From Paraburkholderia solisilvae (GTDB lineage: Bacteria > Pseudomonadota > Gammaproteobacteria > Burkholderiales > Burkholderiaceae), in assembly GCF_902859875.1 (NCBI RefSeq), contig NZ_CADIKF010000057.1, positions 1-46,496 of the forward strand: a stretch of 46,496 nucleotides of DNA, in the 5' to 3' direction. Positions within the stretch are counted from its first letter, which is position 1; each line of letters starts with the position of its first letter. The position numbers and the translations under genes were made by a program. The notes below the pieces were generated by a model. The model ran no database searches. It was not told the DNA's origin and was given only the letters and a program-made list of their open reading frames with translations. Of the stretch, positions 15,741 to 23,998 are shown piece after piece.

Positions 15741-17210
15741 ATGGCATCGCTACTGCAAGCGGGAGTGACGGGCGCACGCGGGCTGGTCAGCGCGCCGGAG
15801 CGCAGCGAGTGGATGCCGCCCGCGCTGCTCTGGCTGATCACGATCGTGCTGATCATCGGGCACCAGGGCGCCGCGCTGACCTACGGGTTTCCGGCGCTCG
15901 CGGTGCTGGTCGGCGCGTGGCTGTACTTCAGAAGCCCGGCGCGCTACCTCGGCTTCACGTGGTGGCTGTGGTTCCTGAGCCCCGAGGTGCGGCGTCTGGC
16001 CGACTGGTCGAAGAACGCGTACACGCCGACGAGCCTGATCCAGGTCGCGCCGCTTGCGGTCACGATGATCTGCGGCCTGTCGCTGGTGCGCTACTACCCG
16101 ATCCTCGCGCAGCGGCGCGGCTTGCCGGTGCTGCTGATTCTATTCGGGCTCGCGTACGCGCTGCTGATCGGCTTCGTCTCGGCCGGACCGCTCGCGGCGC
16201 TCTACGATCTCGCGAACTGGCTGTACCCGATTCTGATCGGCTTTCACATCCTGGTGAACACGCGCGACTATCCGGCGTTTCGCGACACGATCGTCAACAC
16301 GTTTATCTGGGGCATGCTCGCGATGGGCGTGTACGGCGCCGTGCAGTTTTTCATCATGCCGCCGTGGGACGTGTTGTGGATGCTCGGTGCGCAGATGAGC
16401 TCGCAGGGCGATCCGGTGCCGATGGGCGTGCGCGTGTTCAGCACGATGAACTCGTCGGGCCCGTTCGCGCTCGCGATGCTGGGCGCGATGGTGTTCGTGC
16501 TCGCCGCGCAGCACAAGGTACGGTGGATTGCCGGCGCCTTCGGCTTTATCGCGTTCGCGTTGAGTCTCGTGCGCTCGACCTGGGGCGGCTGGGTCATCGC
16601 GCTCGTGATGCTGCTCGTGAAGTCGGACAACAAGGTGCGTGTTCGCATCATCGTGAGCGGCGTGCTGCTGGTCGGGCTGTGTGTGCCGCTGCTCGCATTC
16701 GGCCCGGTCGCCGACCGGATGCAAACGCGTCTGCAGACGATCACGAACCTCGATAACGACCGCAGCTACCAGGCGCGCAACGAGTTTTTCGCCGACTTCG
16801 CGCAGACGGCGTTTACCGACGTCGCGGGCGAGGGCATGGGCGCAACCGGCACGTCCACCAAGCTGTCGAGCGGCAACGACGGCCAGCTCGGCCAGTACGG
16901 CAACTTCGACAGCGGCGTGATGAACATTCCGTTCGTGCTCGGCTGGCCCGGCACGCTGCTGTATCTGTCCGGTATCGGCTGGCTCGTGATGCGCGCGATC
17001 TTCGCGTCGTTCAAGCTCGGCGACGACAAGTTCGTCGCATCGTGCCTGTCGCTGTCCGTCGCGATTCTCGCGATGATCGTATTCACGAATACGCTGGTCG
17101 GCACAGGCGGAGCGCTGCTTTTCATGAGTCTGTTTTCGATCCTCTCCGCGGCGCACTATCAGAAGCAGCACCGCAGATCCCAAGCCGTTCTTCACGGAGA
17201 AACCGATTGA
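15741..17210 (+). CDS. bceI: O-antigen/EPS polymerase (Wzy type), integral membrane
   Basis: This 489-residue, very hydrophobic protein has about eleven predicted membrane segments, for example residues 28-60, 102-125, 139-170, 192-212, 240-265, 270-300 and 300-320. It has a large hydrophilic loop (about 325-400) rich in Ser/Gly/Asn (GMGATGTSTKLSSGND), the layout of Wzy polymerases and the O-antigen ligase superfamily. It should join lipid-linked repeat units on the periplasmic side. The start at 15741 has GGAGG about 10 nt upstream. Its stop overlaps the TTG start of the next gene (TTGA, 17207-17210). Identity rests on topology and context, as primary-sequence signatures are weak in this family. 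Confidence 0.87.
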   Translation: MASLLQAGVTGARGLVSAPERSEWMPPALLWLITIVLIIGHQGAALTYGFPALAVLVGAWLYFRSPARYLGFTWWLWFLSPEVRRLADWSKNAYTPTSLIQVAPLAVTMICGLSLVRYYPILAQRRGLPVLLILFGLAYALLIGFVSAGPLAALYDLANWLYPILIGFHILVNTRDYPAFRDTIVNTFIWGMLAMGVYGAVQFFIMPPWDVLWMLGAQMSSQGDPVPMGVRVFSTMNSSGPFALAMLGAMVFVLAAQHKVRWIAGAFGFIAFALSLVRSTWGGWVIALVMLLVKSDNKVRVRIIVSGVLLVGLCVPLLAFGPVADRMQTRLQTITNLDNDRSYQARNEFFADFAQTAFTDVAGEGMGATGTSTKLSSGNDGQLGQYGNFDSGVMNIPFVLGWPGTLLYLSGIGWLVMRAIFASFKLGDDKFVASCLSLSVAILAMIVFTNTLVGTGGALLFMSLFSILSAAHYQKQHRRSQAVLHGETD

Positions 17211-18430
17211 GAGTCGCGATTGTCACGCACGTCGTCCGTCATAACGACGGACAGGGCCGCGTCAACCACGAGATCGCGCGCGCCGCGCTCGACGAGGGCA
17301 TTTCGGTCACGCTGGTGGCAACGCACGTCGCGCCGGACCTGCTCGCGCATCCGCTCGTGCGCTGGGTGCCGATCAGGATCGGCCGATGGTGGCCGAGCAA
17401 CCTGTTGCGTCAGCAGGTGTTCGCGATCCGCAGCGCGCAATGGTTGCGCGCGCATCGAAGCGAATTCGACGTGCTGCATGTCAACGGCTTTATCACGTGG
17501 GCGCCGGCCGACGTGAATACCGCGCATTTCGTGCATAGCGGCTGGTTCGCGAGCAGGTACTACCCGTTCGGTGTGTCGAAAGGGCTGTGGTCCGGCTACC
17601 AGTACGTGTACACGCGTTTGAATGCGCTGCTCGAGGGCTGGGCCTACCGGCGTTCGCGCGTGATCACCGCGGTGTCGCAAAAGGTCGCGGACGAGATTCG
17701 CGCGATCGGCCTGACGCCGCGCAACCGGCTCGACGTGATCTACAACGGCGTCGATACGCGCGGTTTTGCGGCCGCGAGCGGCGACCGCGCGAAGTTCAGG
17801 CTGCCGCCGCACGCGTTCGTGCTGCTCTTCGTCGGCGACCTGCGCACGCCGCGCAAGAACCTCGGCACGGTGCTGAGGGCGCTCAGGCACTTGCCGCATC
17901 ACGTGCAGATCGCGGTGGCCGGCTATCTGCCGGGCAGCCCGTATCCGGAAGAGGCGCGCGCGCTCGGCGTGGCCGATCGCGTGCACTTTCTGGGCCTCGT
18001 GAAAGACATGCCGGTGCTGATGCATTCGGTCGACGCGTTCGTGTTTCCGTCGCGCTACGAGGCGATGAGCCTGTCGCTGCTCGAGGCGATGGCGGCGGGG
18101 CTGCCGGTCGTCACCGCGCGCACCGCGGGCGGCGCCGAGATCATCACCCCCGAGTGCGGCATCGTGCTCGACGACCCGGACGATCCGCGCGCGCTGGCCG
18201 ATGCGATCGGCCGCCTCGCCGGCGACGACCGCATGCGTCGCGCGATGGGCGCGGCGGCCGGCGAACTCGCGGCCGGCTTCGGCTGGGCGCGCATGGCCGC
18301 GCAATACATCGCGCTGTACCGGCAGATTGCCGGGCTGCGCGACGACCGCAGTCGCAACGGCGCGAGCGATGCGCAGGGGGCCGCGGCCAACCTGCTCGCC
18401 GGCGCATCGCGCGGCGCGGACGGCGCGTGA
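17207..18430 (+). CDS. bceJ: GT4-family glycosyltransferase
   Basis: The protein has 407 residues. I place the start at a TTG at 17207, overlapping the bceI stop as TTGA. GGAGA lies 6 nt upstream, and translation from there begins MRVAIVTHVVRHNDGQG, the expected first strand and Gly loop of GT4 enzymes. An upstream extension in frame lies wholly inside bceI and is not coding-like. The donor domain has LLFVGDLRTPRKNLGTVLRA (about 205-224), DAFVFPSRYEAMSLSLLEAM (about 275-294) with the catalytic Glu pair, and GLPVVTARTAGGAEII. It should extend the cytosolic lipid-linked repeat unit. The last 30 residues are an Ala/Gly-rich tail. Confidence 0.88.
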   Translation: MRVAIVTHVVRHNDGQGRVNHEIARAALDEGISVTLVATHVAPDLLAHPLVRWVPIRIGRWWPSNLLRQQVFAIRSAQWLRAHRSEFDVLHVNGFITWAPADVNTAHFVHSGWFASRYYPFGVSKGLWSGYQYVYTRLNALLEGWAYRRSRVITAVSQKVADEIRAIGLTPRNRLDVIYNGVDTRGFAAASGDRAKFRLPPHAFVLLFVGDLRTPRKNLGTVLRALRHLPHHVQIAVAGYLPGSPYPEEARALGVADRVHFLGLVKDMPVLMHSVDAFVFPSRYEAMSLSLLEAMAAGLPVVTARTAGGAEIITPECGIVLDDPDDPRALADAIGRLAGDDRMRRAMGAAAGELAAGFGWARMAAQYIALYRQIAGLRDDRSRNGASDAQGAAANLLAGASRGADGA

Positions 18431-18617
18431 CGCGCGCATTACCGCGCAGCGCACACGGCAGTGCGCAAGACTGCGCACAAAACAGTGCACCAAGCGCTGC
18501 GGAAGAGCACACGAGGATACACACGCACCCGCCGCGCGGCGGCATCGCCGGGCTGCGCGGGATGGGCCCGAGGCGCTCGACACGATCAGGCGCGGCTTCA
18601 AACGAACAGGAATGACC

Positions 18618-19784
18618 ATGACAACACCTTCGATCAAATCGCTGCAGATCGGCATGCACTGGTTTCCCGAGCGCGCCGGCGGCCTCGACCGGATGTACTA
18701 CTCGCTGATCGGTGCGCTGCCGGGCGCGGGCGTTCAGGTGCGCGGCGTGGTGGCCGGCTCGCCGCGCGTCGCGGCCGACACGAACGGCGCGATTCAGGGC
18801 TTCGGTCCGGCCGCGCAATCGTTGCCGATGCGGCTGATGGCCGCACGGCGCGCACTGCGCCGCGAACTGCAAACGCAGCGGCCCGACGTGATCTCGTCGC
18901 ATTTCGCGCTCTATACGTTCCCGGGTCTCGACGTGATGCGCGGCATTCCGCAGGTGTCGCATTTTCAGGGGCCGTGGGCCGACGAAAGCCATGTCGAAGG
19001 CGCCGACTCGTTCGGCCAGCGCGCCAAGCGCTATCTCGAGCAGACCGTGTACGCGCGCTCGTCGCGGCTGATCGTACTCTCCGACGCGTTCGGCAAGATC
19101 CTGACGGCGCGCTACGGCATTGCACCGGAACGCATTCGCGTCGTGCCGGGCTGTGTGAACGTCGACCAGTTCAACCTGCCGCTCACGCAGAACGAAGCGC
19201 GCCTGAAGCTGCAGTTGCCGCTCGGCCGGCCGATCGTGCTCGCGGTGCGGCGCCTCGTGCGGCGCATGGGGTTGGAGGATCTGATCGACGCGGTGAAAGT
19301 GGTCAAGCGCCGCGCGCCCGACGTGCTGCTGCTGATCGCGGGCAAGGGGCGTCTCGAAGGCGAGCTGCAGGCGCGCATCGACGAGGCCGGCCTCACCGAC
19401 AACGTGAAGCTGCTCGGCTTTGTGCCCGACCAGCATCTCGCGACGCTGTACCGCGCGGCGACGATCAGCGTGGTGCCGACCGTTGCGCTCGAGGGCTTTG
19501 GCCTCATCACCGTGGAATCGCTCGCGTCCGGCACGCCGGTGCTGGTGACGCCGGTCGGCGGTCTGCCCGAAGCGGTGGCGGGGCTGTCGCAGGATCTGGT
19601 GTTGCCGTCCACGGGTGCGGACGCGATTGCGGACGGGCTGGCGCAAGCGCTCGACGGCTCGCTGAAGCTGCCGGACGCGGATGCGTGCCGCGCGTACGCG
19701 CGCGCGAACTTCGATAATCCGGTCATCGCGCAGCGCGTCGCGACCGTGTATGGCGAGGCGATCGCCGCCGGCTCGCTGCACTGA
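18618..19784 (+). CDS. bceK: GT4-family glycosyltransferase
   Basis: The protein has 388 residues from the ATG at 18618, which has AGGA 6 nt upstream; an ATG two codons earlier (18612) is too close to that site. N-terminal IGMHWFPERAGGLDRMYYSL (about 11-30) is the Gly loop of the acceptor domain. The donor half has VLAVRRLVRRMGLEDLIDAV (about 206-225), IAGKGRLEGELQ, and the catalytic region TVALEGFGLITVESLASGTP (about 292-311) with the E-x7-E pair. The wording around RRLVRRMGLEDLI resembles mannosyl- and glucosyltransferases of capsule clusters. It ends the bceB-K run. Specificity is not assignable. Confidence 0.88.
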   Translation: MTTPSIKSLQIGMHWFPERAGGLDRMYYSLIGALPGAGVQVRGVVAGSPRVAADTNGAIQGFGPAAQSLPMRLMAARRALRRELQTQRPDVISSHFALYTFPGLDVMRGIPQVSHFQGPWADESHVEGADSFGQRAKRYLEQTVYARSSRLIVLSDAFGKILTARYGIAPERIRVVPGCVNVDQFNLPLTQNEARLKLQLPLGRPIVLAVRRLVRRMGLEDLIDAVKVVKRRAPDVLLLIAGKGRLEGELQARIDEAGLTDNVKLLGFVPDQHLATLYRAATISVVPTVALEGFGLITVESLASGTPVLVTPVGGLPEAVAGLSQDLVLPSTGADAIADGLAQALDGSLKLPDADACRAYARANFDNPVIAQRVATVYGEAIAAGSLH

Positions 19785-19841
19785 ACGCACGCCCGCGGCG
19801 CAGCGCGCGGCAGAGCTCGCGATGCCGGCGACGGCCGGCGA

Positions 19842-22499
19842 TTAACCGGTCTTCTGCTTCTTCGCGGGCGAAGGACCGGCCACGATTTCTTCCACCGCCG
19901 GGCCGCCGGGCGAGACCTTCACCGTTTGCCCGGTGTAGATATTTTTGGCCTCGAGCGCCGCGGTGACCGGAACTTCCACGAGGCGCATGCCGACACGCGG
20001 CTTCTCGTCCGGACCCGACGCGGGAAGGACGCCGATTTCCTTGACCTTGAATACCGTGTTCGGGCGAAACAGCCACTCGCGCTCAGCCGATGCGTCGGTC
20101 GCGATTCCGTCAAGAAAGGGTTTGGCCGAACGGGCCTCGATATCGTAGAAGGCGAGGGCAGGGTGATCCGTGCCTGCGATCGCGGCCTGATCCCACAATG
20201 CGTAGGTCGCGTACTCATTGCCGCTCGATGCCGACATGAAGGCCGGGCTGTTCGTGATCAGATCGCCAGGCTTGAACCGGGTCGCGTAGTCAGCCGGAAC
20301 ATCCGCGACGCGCAGAAGATGCGCCTGCTGTTTCGGGGGCGCGGGCAGGCCGTCCAGTCCTCCGATCAGATCGCTCACATCCTTGTCGATTCCGTCATAG
20401 GGCGTATGGGTGTACAGCGCCTTGTTCAGCTCGTAATTCTTCGAACCCGCAGCCGCTGCGCTACCGTTTCCGCTATCGCTGCCGCTTTCGCTATCGCTGC
20501 CACTGCTGCTGTCACTGCCGCTGCCGCTGTCGCTGCCGTTATCCACGGCGGTCCATTGTCGGATGGCTCTTTGTTGATCCGCGGGCAGTTTCTCGAATGC
20601 GGCCTTGTAGGCCTGTCTGTATGCAGGGTCGTCGAGGGCGGTGTTCGTCGCGGATTTCCAGTCCTTCACTTCCAGGGCCGTCTTCAGTTCCGGCGACATC
20701 GCGGGCGATGAAGCAGCGCTTGCGTCCATCATGCCGCCGCGCAGGCCGACGTCGCCATGCACGACCCACTCGTTGTTCGCGTTCAGCCGGACAGGATAGG
20801 CGGGTCGCCATGGGTTGTCGGGATCGAACACCCGCCACGTATCGAAGGTCTTGTCGTAACGGGCCGGATATGCGCGGCCGTCGATCGGCACGAAGCTTTG
20901 TCCGTTCCCGTCTTCGAGCATGCCGCGCGTACTGGCGGACGGCTGGAGCGAGCCGGGATCGACTTCGCTTGCATATCCGGCCGGGATTCCCATCACGCGG
21001 CCCGTGATGCTCTGCTCCGCGTCGATATGGCTCGCGGGCATCGAAAACGGCGCGATGCGCCCGGCCGTCGCCGCGTCCGCGGCTGTCCTCGCGACGCTTC
21101 CGACTTCGGCCGCGGCGTCGATTTCCTTCACCGCCTGCGCGAATAGCTTCGCCTCGTCGAGCGCGGCACTCGCGGCGTTGGCCGGGTCGATTGCCATGCC
21201 GAGCAGGTTCGCCGTCAAATCGATGCCGATACGCGCGGAGGGCGACAACGTCGAATGCGCGTCGAACGCCGAGCTCAATGGAGCGAACGGGGTCATCCCG
21301 AGCAGAACGCGCGCGGTGCCCTCCAGAATTTGCCCGGCAACTTTCGTCGCGCGCTCCTCCGGTGTGATCGAATGGTTCCGGGTTGTCGTGTCGTTGAGCA
21401 GCGTGTCGTAACGGTCGGCGAGGTCGCGCACGTAGTCGGGACCGGCGGCCGGCAGGGACTTCAGAATGTCTTCGTAGCGTTTCGGGCCGCCGACATCGTA
21501 GCTGTTCAGTTTGCCGGCCGCCTCGAAATGCCATTGCGAGAGTTTGTCGCGCAGCGCGGGGTCGTCCTGCATGCGCTGTGTGAACGCCAGAATGCGCCGT
21601 TCCTCGAACGGATCTTCGCCGCTGCCCGGATTGGACGTATGCAACTGGCGCGCGATCAACTCATAGCGCTTGCCCGGATCGTCCTTCACATGGTCGGCTT
21701 CCCGGATCATTCTGTCGACGTCGTCGTTGGCCGCTTTCCAGTCTTCGGCCTGCTTCCTGCCGTATCGGTCGACCTCGTTCGAGATCTGCGACTGCAGGTT
21801 TTTCTTGAGCGCTACCGCCGATTTGAACAGGCTTTCGCGTTGCTGCGGCGTGCGCGTCGTCATGAAACGGTTGCGCAGTCGAGAAAGCTGGCTCAGCCTG
21901 TACTGCCCCGCACTGTCGAGATACCCCGCGCCGACAGGGGTATTGAACACTCCGAGTACACGTTCGAGCGGATCGTTCATGGCCCACGCGCATTGGTCGC
22001 GAACCGCGTTTGCCAACTGATCGAACTGTTTGCCGATGGCTTCCCGCTGTTCGCCCGTCGCACTTCGAAAAGCAGCCTGAAAGGTCGCCGCGCCGCCCGC
22101 GTAAAAACGCGCTTCGCGCACGGGCAGCGCGGCGAGCTGGCCCAGCATCTCCGCATGGCGCGGCGCGAATCCGGAAACCTCCGGAGGATAGCCGGTCAGA
22201 TCCTGTGCGGTGGCTTCGGCGATCCGATGCGCGTTGCGCGCATCGTTCGCCTGGACCGGGATGTCCGTGCGATCGCCTTGCTGGCGCTCCACCAGGTAGG
22301 TGTGTGCCAGATGATCGAGTTCCTGCCCGGTGGCTCCGGGTAACGGCCCGTTGCTCCGCGATGCCGTTGCCGGGCCTCGATTGGGCGCTGACGGGCCGCT
22401 CTTCGCGGGCGAAGTCCTGGACGCCGGGTCCAACCTCGCGCGATGCGGCGGACCGACGTAGGTCCCGGTGGACGGACGTATTGTCGATGAGATATTCAA
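19842..22499 (-). CDS. Putative secreted ADP-ribosyltransferase effector/toxin embedded in the EPS locus
   Basis: The frame is open from 22673, but no ATG is in frame near the front. I prefer a TTG at 22499 (GGAG 10 nt upstream), giving 885 residues; a TTG at 22673 has no ribosome-binding site. Residues 1-50 hold 9 Ser, 5 Thr and 8 Pro and a single acidic residue (Asp24), like a type III secretion leader. The middle is helical. Residues about 542-590 (YPARYDKTFDTWRVFDPDNP and HGDVGLRGG) match a module I know from large toxins and effectors. A Ser/Asp/Gly linker (653-680) leads to an R-S-E ADP-ribosyltransferase fold: Tyr689-x2-Asn692, Arg730 (LLRVADVP), the STS-like motif in SPAFMSASSG (756-758) and Glu806-Arg-Glu808 (AEREWLF). 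Codon use includes ATA, TTA, AGG and GGA, rarer in neighbours. It is likely horizontally acquired. An ATG at 22515 in another frame leaves an early frameshift possible. Confidence 0.78.
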   Translation of the reverse strand: MNISSTIRPSTGTYVGPPHRARLDPASRTSPAKSGPSAPNRGPATASRSNGPLPGATGQELDHLAHTYLVERQQGDRTDIPVQANDARNAHRIAEATAQDLTGYPPEVSGFAPRHAEMLGQLAALPVREARFYAGGAATFQAAFRSATGEQREAIGKQFDQLANAVRDQCAWAMNDPLERVLGVFNTPVGAGYLDSAGQYRLSQLSRLRNRFMTTRTPQQRESLFKSAVALKKNLQSQISNEVDRYGRKQAEDWKAANDDVDRMIREADHVKDDPGKRYELIARQLHTSNPGSGEDPFEERRILAFTQRMQDDPALRDKLSQWHFEAAGKLNSYDVGGPKRYEDILKSLPAAGPDYVRDLADRYDTLLNDTTTRNHSITPEERATKVAGQILEGTARVLLGMTPFAPLSSAFDAHSTLSPSARIGIDLTANLLGMAIDPANAASAALDEAKLFAQAVKEIDAAAEVGSVARTAADAATAGRIAPFSMPASHIDAEQSITGRVMGIPAGYASEVDPGSLQPSASTRGMLEDGNGQSFVPIDGRAYPARYDKTFDTWRVFDPDNPWRPAYPVRLNANNEWVVHGDVGLRGGMMDASAASSPAMSPELKTALEVKDWKSATNTALDDPAYRQAYKAAFEKLPADQQRAIRQWTAVDNGSDSGSGSDSSSGSDSESGSDSGNGSAAAAGSKNYELNKALYTHTPYDGIDKDVSDLIGGLDGLPAPPKQQAHLLRVADVPADYATRFKPGDLITNSPAFMSASSGNEYATYALWDQAAIAGTDHPALAFYDIEARSAKPFLDGIATDASAEREWLFRPNTVFKVKEIGVLPASGPDEKPRVGMRLVEVPVTAALEAKNIYTGQTVKVSPGGPAVEEIVAGPSPAKKQKTG
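20461..20540 (-). repeat. Hexanucleotide-type repeat coding for a Ser/Asp/Gly linker
   Basis: Variants of GCTATCGCTGCC and GCTGCC repeat through these 80 bp. On the minus strand they code a low-complexity GSDSGSGSDSSSGSDSESG-like stretch. It forms the hinge between the body of the putative effector and its C-terminal ADP-ribosyltransferase domain. Its repetitive make-up predicts length variation between strains. Confidence 0.75.
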
Positions 22500-22954
22500 G
22501 TATCGAGTTCTCCATGGTTTGGGGGCGCACGCGCGGGCGTTGTGTGGGGACAAACGCCGGGTCGTCGCGTCGAGACGCGCCTTCCTGTTCTGCTCACGCC
22601 GATGGTCTTCTGGCCGGTTGCTGTCGCATGACGACCAGTGAGCTGCGATATTCCGCTGACGGGCGCCGCGCAAGGTGATATATCCGCACTGACCCGTGCG
22701 GTCTCCCGGACACAGCGGATCGATCGTCGTTGCCAGGGCGCTACGCCGCGGAGCGCAGGGGCGGCGCCCATGGCAGCGTGGTCATGACGCTCCGATGCAA
22801 CGTGGCGGGGCAGGCTTGCGCCGGGCGGGCGCAATGAGCGCAGGAGAGGGAGAACTGCAGGAGGAAGATGAGACAAGCGCAGGCCGTGCAGCATGGCCTG
22901 CGCTTGCATGCCGCGCGTCGACCGGACGCAAGCGGCCCGGCCGACGCGCGAAGC
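22500..22954. other. Upstream region of the effector gene and downstream region of bceN
   Basis: This 455-bp stretch has no convincing gene. Frames on the plus strand are Arg/Ala-rich shadows. By eye I find no TTCG-N16-TTCG (hrpII box) on the minus strand before the effector gene. The bceN-proximal end carries the strong hairpin listed separately. Confidence 0.4.
22874..22906 (-). terminator. Terminator-like hairpin downstream of bceN
   Basis: CAAGCGCAGGCC (22874-22885) pairs perfectly with GGCCTGCGCTTG (22895-22906) around a 9-nt loop. On the minus strand it is followed by the pyrimidine-rich TCTCATCTTCCTCC. It starts about 48 nt past the bceN stop. It should separate bceN transcription from the effector gene, which lies in the same direction. 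Confidence 0.65.
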
Positions 22955-23998
22955 TCAGAACGTCTCGTGAATCCGGTTGCGCGCGATATCCGCGCCGACC
23001 ATCATCTGGCACAACTGCTCGAGCGTGGTGTGCGTTTCCCAGCCGAGCTTGGCCTTCGCCTTGTCCGCGCAGCCGATCAGCAGGTCGACTTCGGCGGGCC
23101 GGTAGAACTTCGGGTTGATGCGCACGAGCGTGCGGCCGGTCGCGACGTCGATGCCGGTCTCGTTCTGCTGCTTGCCCGACCATTCGAGCTGGAAGCCGGC
23201 CGCCGCGAACGCCATCCTCACGAAGTCGCGCACGGTCTCGGTGCGGTTGGTTGCGAGCACGAAGGTATCCGGCTCGTCGGCCTGCAGCATCCGGTACATG
23301 CCGTCGACGTACTCGAGCGCGAAACCCCAGTCACGCTTCGCATCGAGATTGCCGAGCTCGAGCACATCGGCCTTGCCGAGCTGGATCTTCGCGACCGTGT
23401 CGGTCACCTTGCGCGTGACGAATTCGCGGCCGCGCAGCGGCGATTCGTGATTGAACAGAATGCCGCTCGTCGCGAAGATGCCATACGACTCGCGGTAATT
23501 GACTGTGGTCCAGTGCGCGAACAGCTTCGCGACACCGTACGGGCTGCGCGGATAGAACGGCGTGGTCTCGCGCTGCGGCACGGCCTGCACCATGCCGAAC
23601 ATCTCGGAGGTCGATGCCTGGTAATAGCGCATCTTCGGGTTCACGATGCGAATGCCTTCGAGCAGGTTCAGCGCGCCGACACCGGTTGCCTGCGCGGTGG
23701 TCGCGGGCTGGTCGAACGATACGCCGACAAAGCTTTGCGCGGCGAGGTTGTACAGCTCGTCGGCCTGCGCGATGTCGAGCAGGCGCAAGGTCGAGCCGAG
23801 GTCGGTCAGATCGTGCTCGAGGAGCGTCAGGTTCGGATGGTCGAGCACGCCGAGCTCCGCCATGCGCCAGAAGTTCACCGAGCTCGTGCGCCGGTACGTG
23901 CCGGTCACCTGATAGCCTTTGCCGAGCAGCAGTTTGGTCAGGTAGGCGCCGTCCTGGCCGGAGACGCCGGTAATGATGGCTTTGCGTTGGGTTGTCAT
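22955..23998 (-). CDS. bceN: GDP-mannose 4,6-dehydratase
   Basis: This 347-residue extended SDR converts GDP-mannose to GDP-4-keto-6-deoxymannose, the step before GDP-rhamnose. I chose the ATG at 23998 (MTTQRKAIITGVSGQDG): AAGG lies about 7 nt upstream and the Rossmann motif TGVSGQDGAYLTKLLLGKGY (about 10-29) starts in place. Catalytic residues are visible: the Thr/Ser-Glu pair in ASTSEMFG (about 123-130) and the YxxxK of SPYGVAKLFAH (Tyr about 148). RDWGFALEYVDGMY is the family's C-terminal signature. It is transcribed opposite to bceP across a 565-bp region. The partner reductase BceM (Rmd) is not in the window. Confidence 0.94.
   Translation of the reverse strand: MTTQRKAIITGVSGQDGAYLTKLLLGKGYQVTGTYRRTSSVNFWRMAELGVLDHPNLTLLEHDLTDLGSTLRLLDIAQADELYNLAAQSFVGVSFDQPATTAQATGVGALNLLEGIRIVNPKMRYYQASTSEMFGMVQAVPQRETTPFYPRSPYGVAKLFAHWTTVNYRESYGIFATSGILFNHESPLRGREFVTRKVTDTVAKIQLGKADVLELGNLDAKRDWGFALEYVDGMYRMLQADEPDTFVLATNRTETVRDFVRMAFAAAGFQLEWSGKQQNETGIDVATGRTLVRINPKFYRPAEVDLLIGCADKAKAKLGWETHTTLEQLCQMMVGADIARNRIHETF

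Noticed and set aside
22500..22954. hrpII box (TTCG-N16-TTCG) before the effector gene.
   Set aside because: A TTCG lies near 22950 on the minus strand, but the second half-site is not at the right distance. The search was by eye only.
22696..23118. A plus-strand frame of about 140 codons overlapping the start of the bceN/effector gap.
   Set aside because: Arg/Ser/Gly-rich, mostly antisense to bceN, no ribosome-binding site and no family resemblance.
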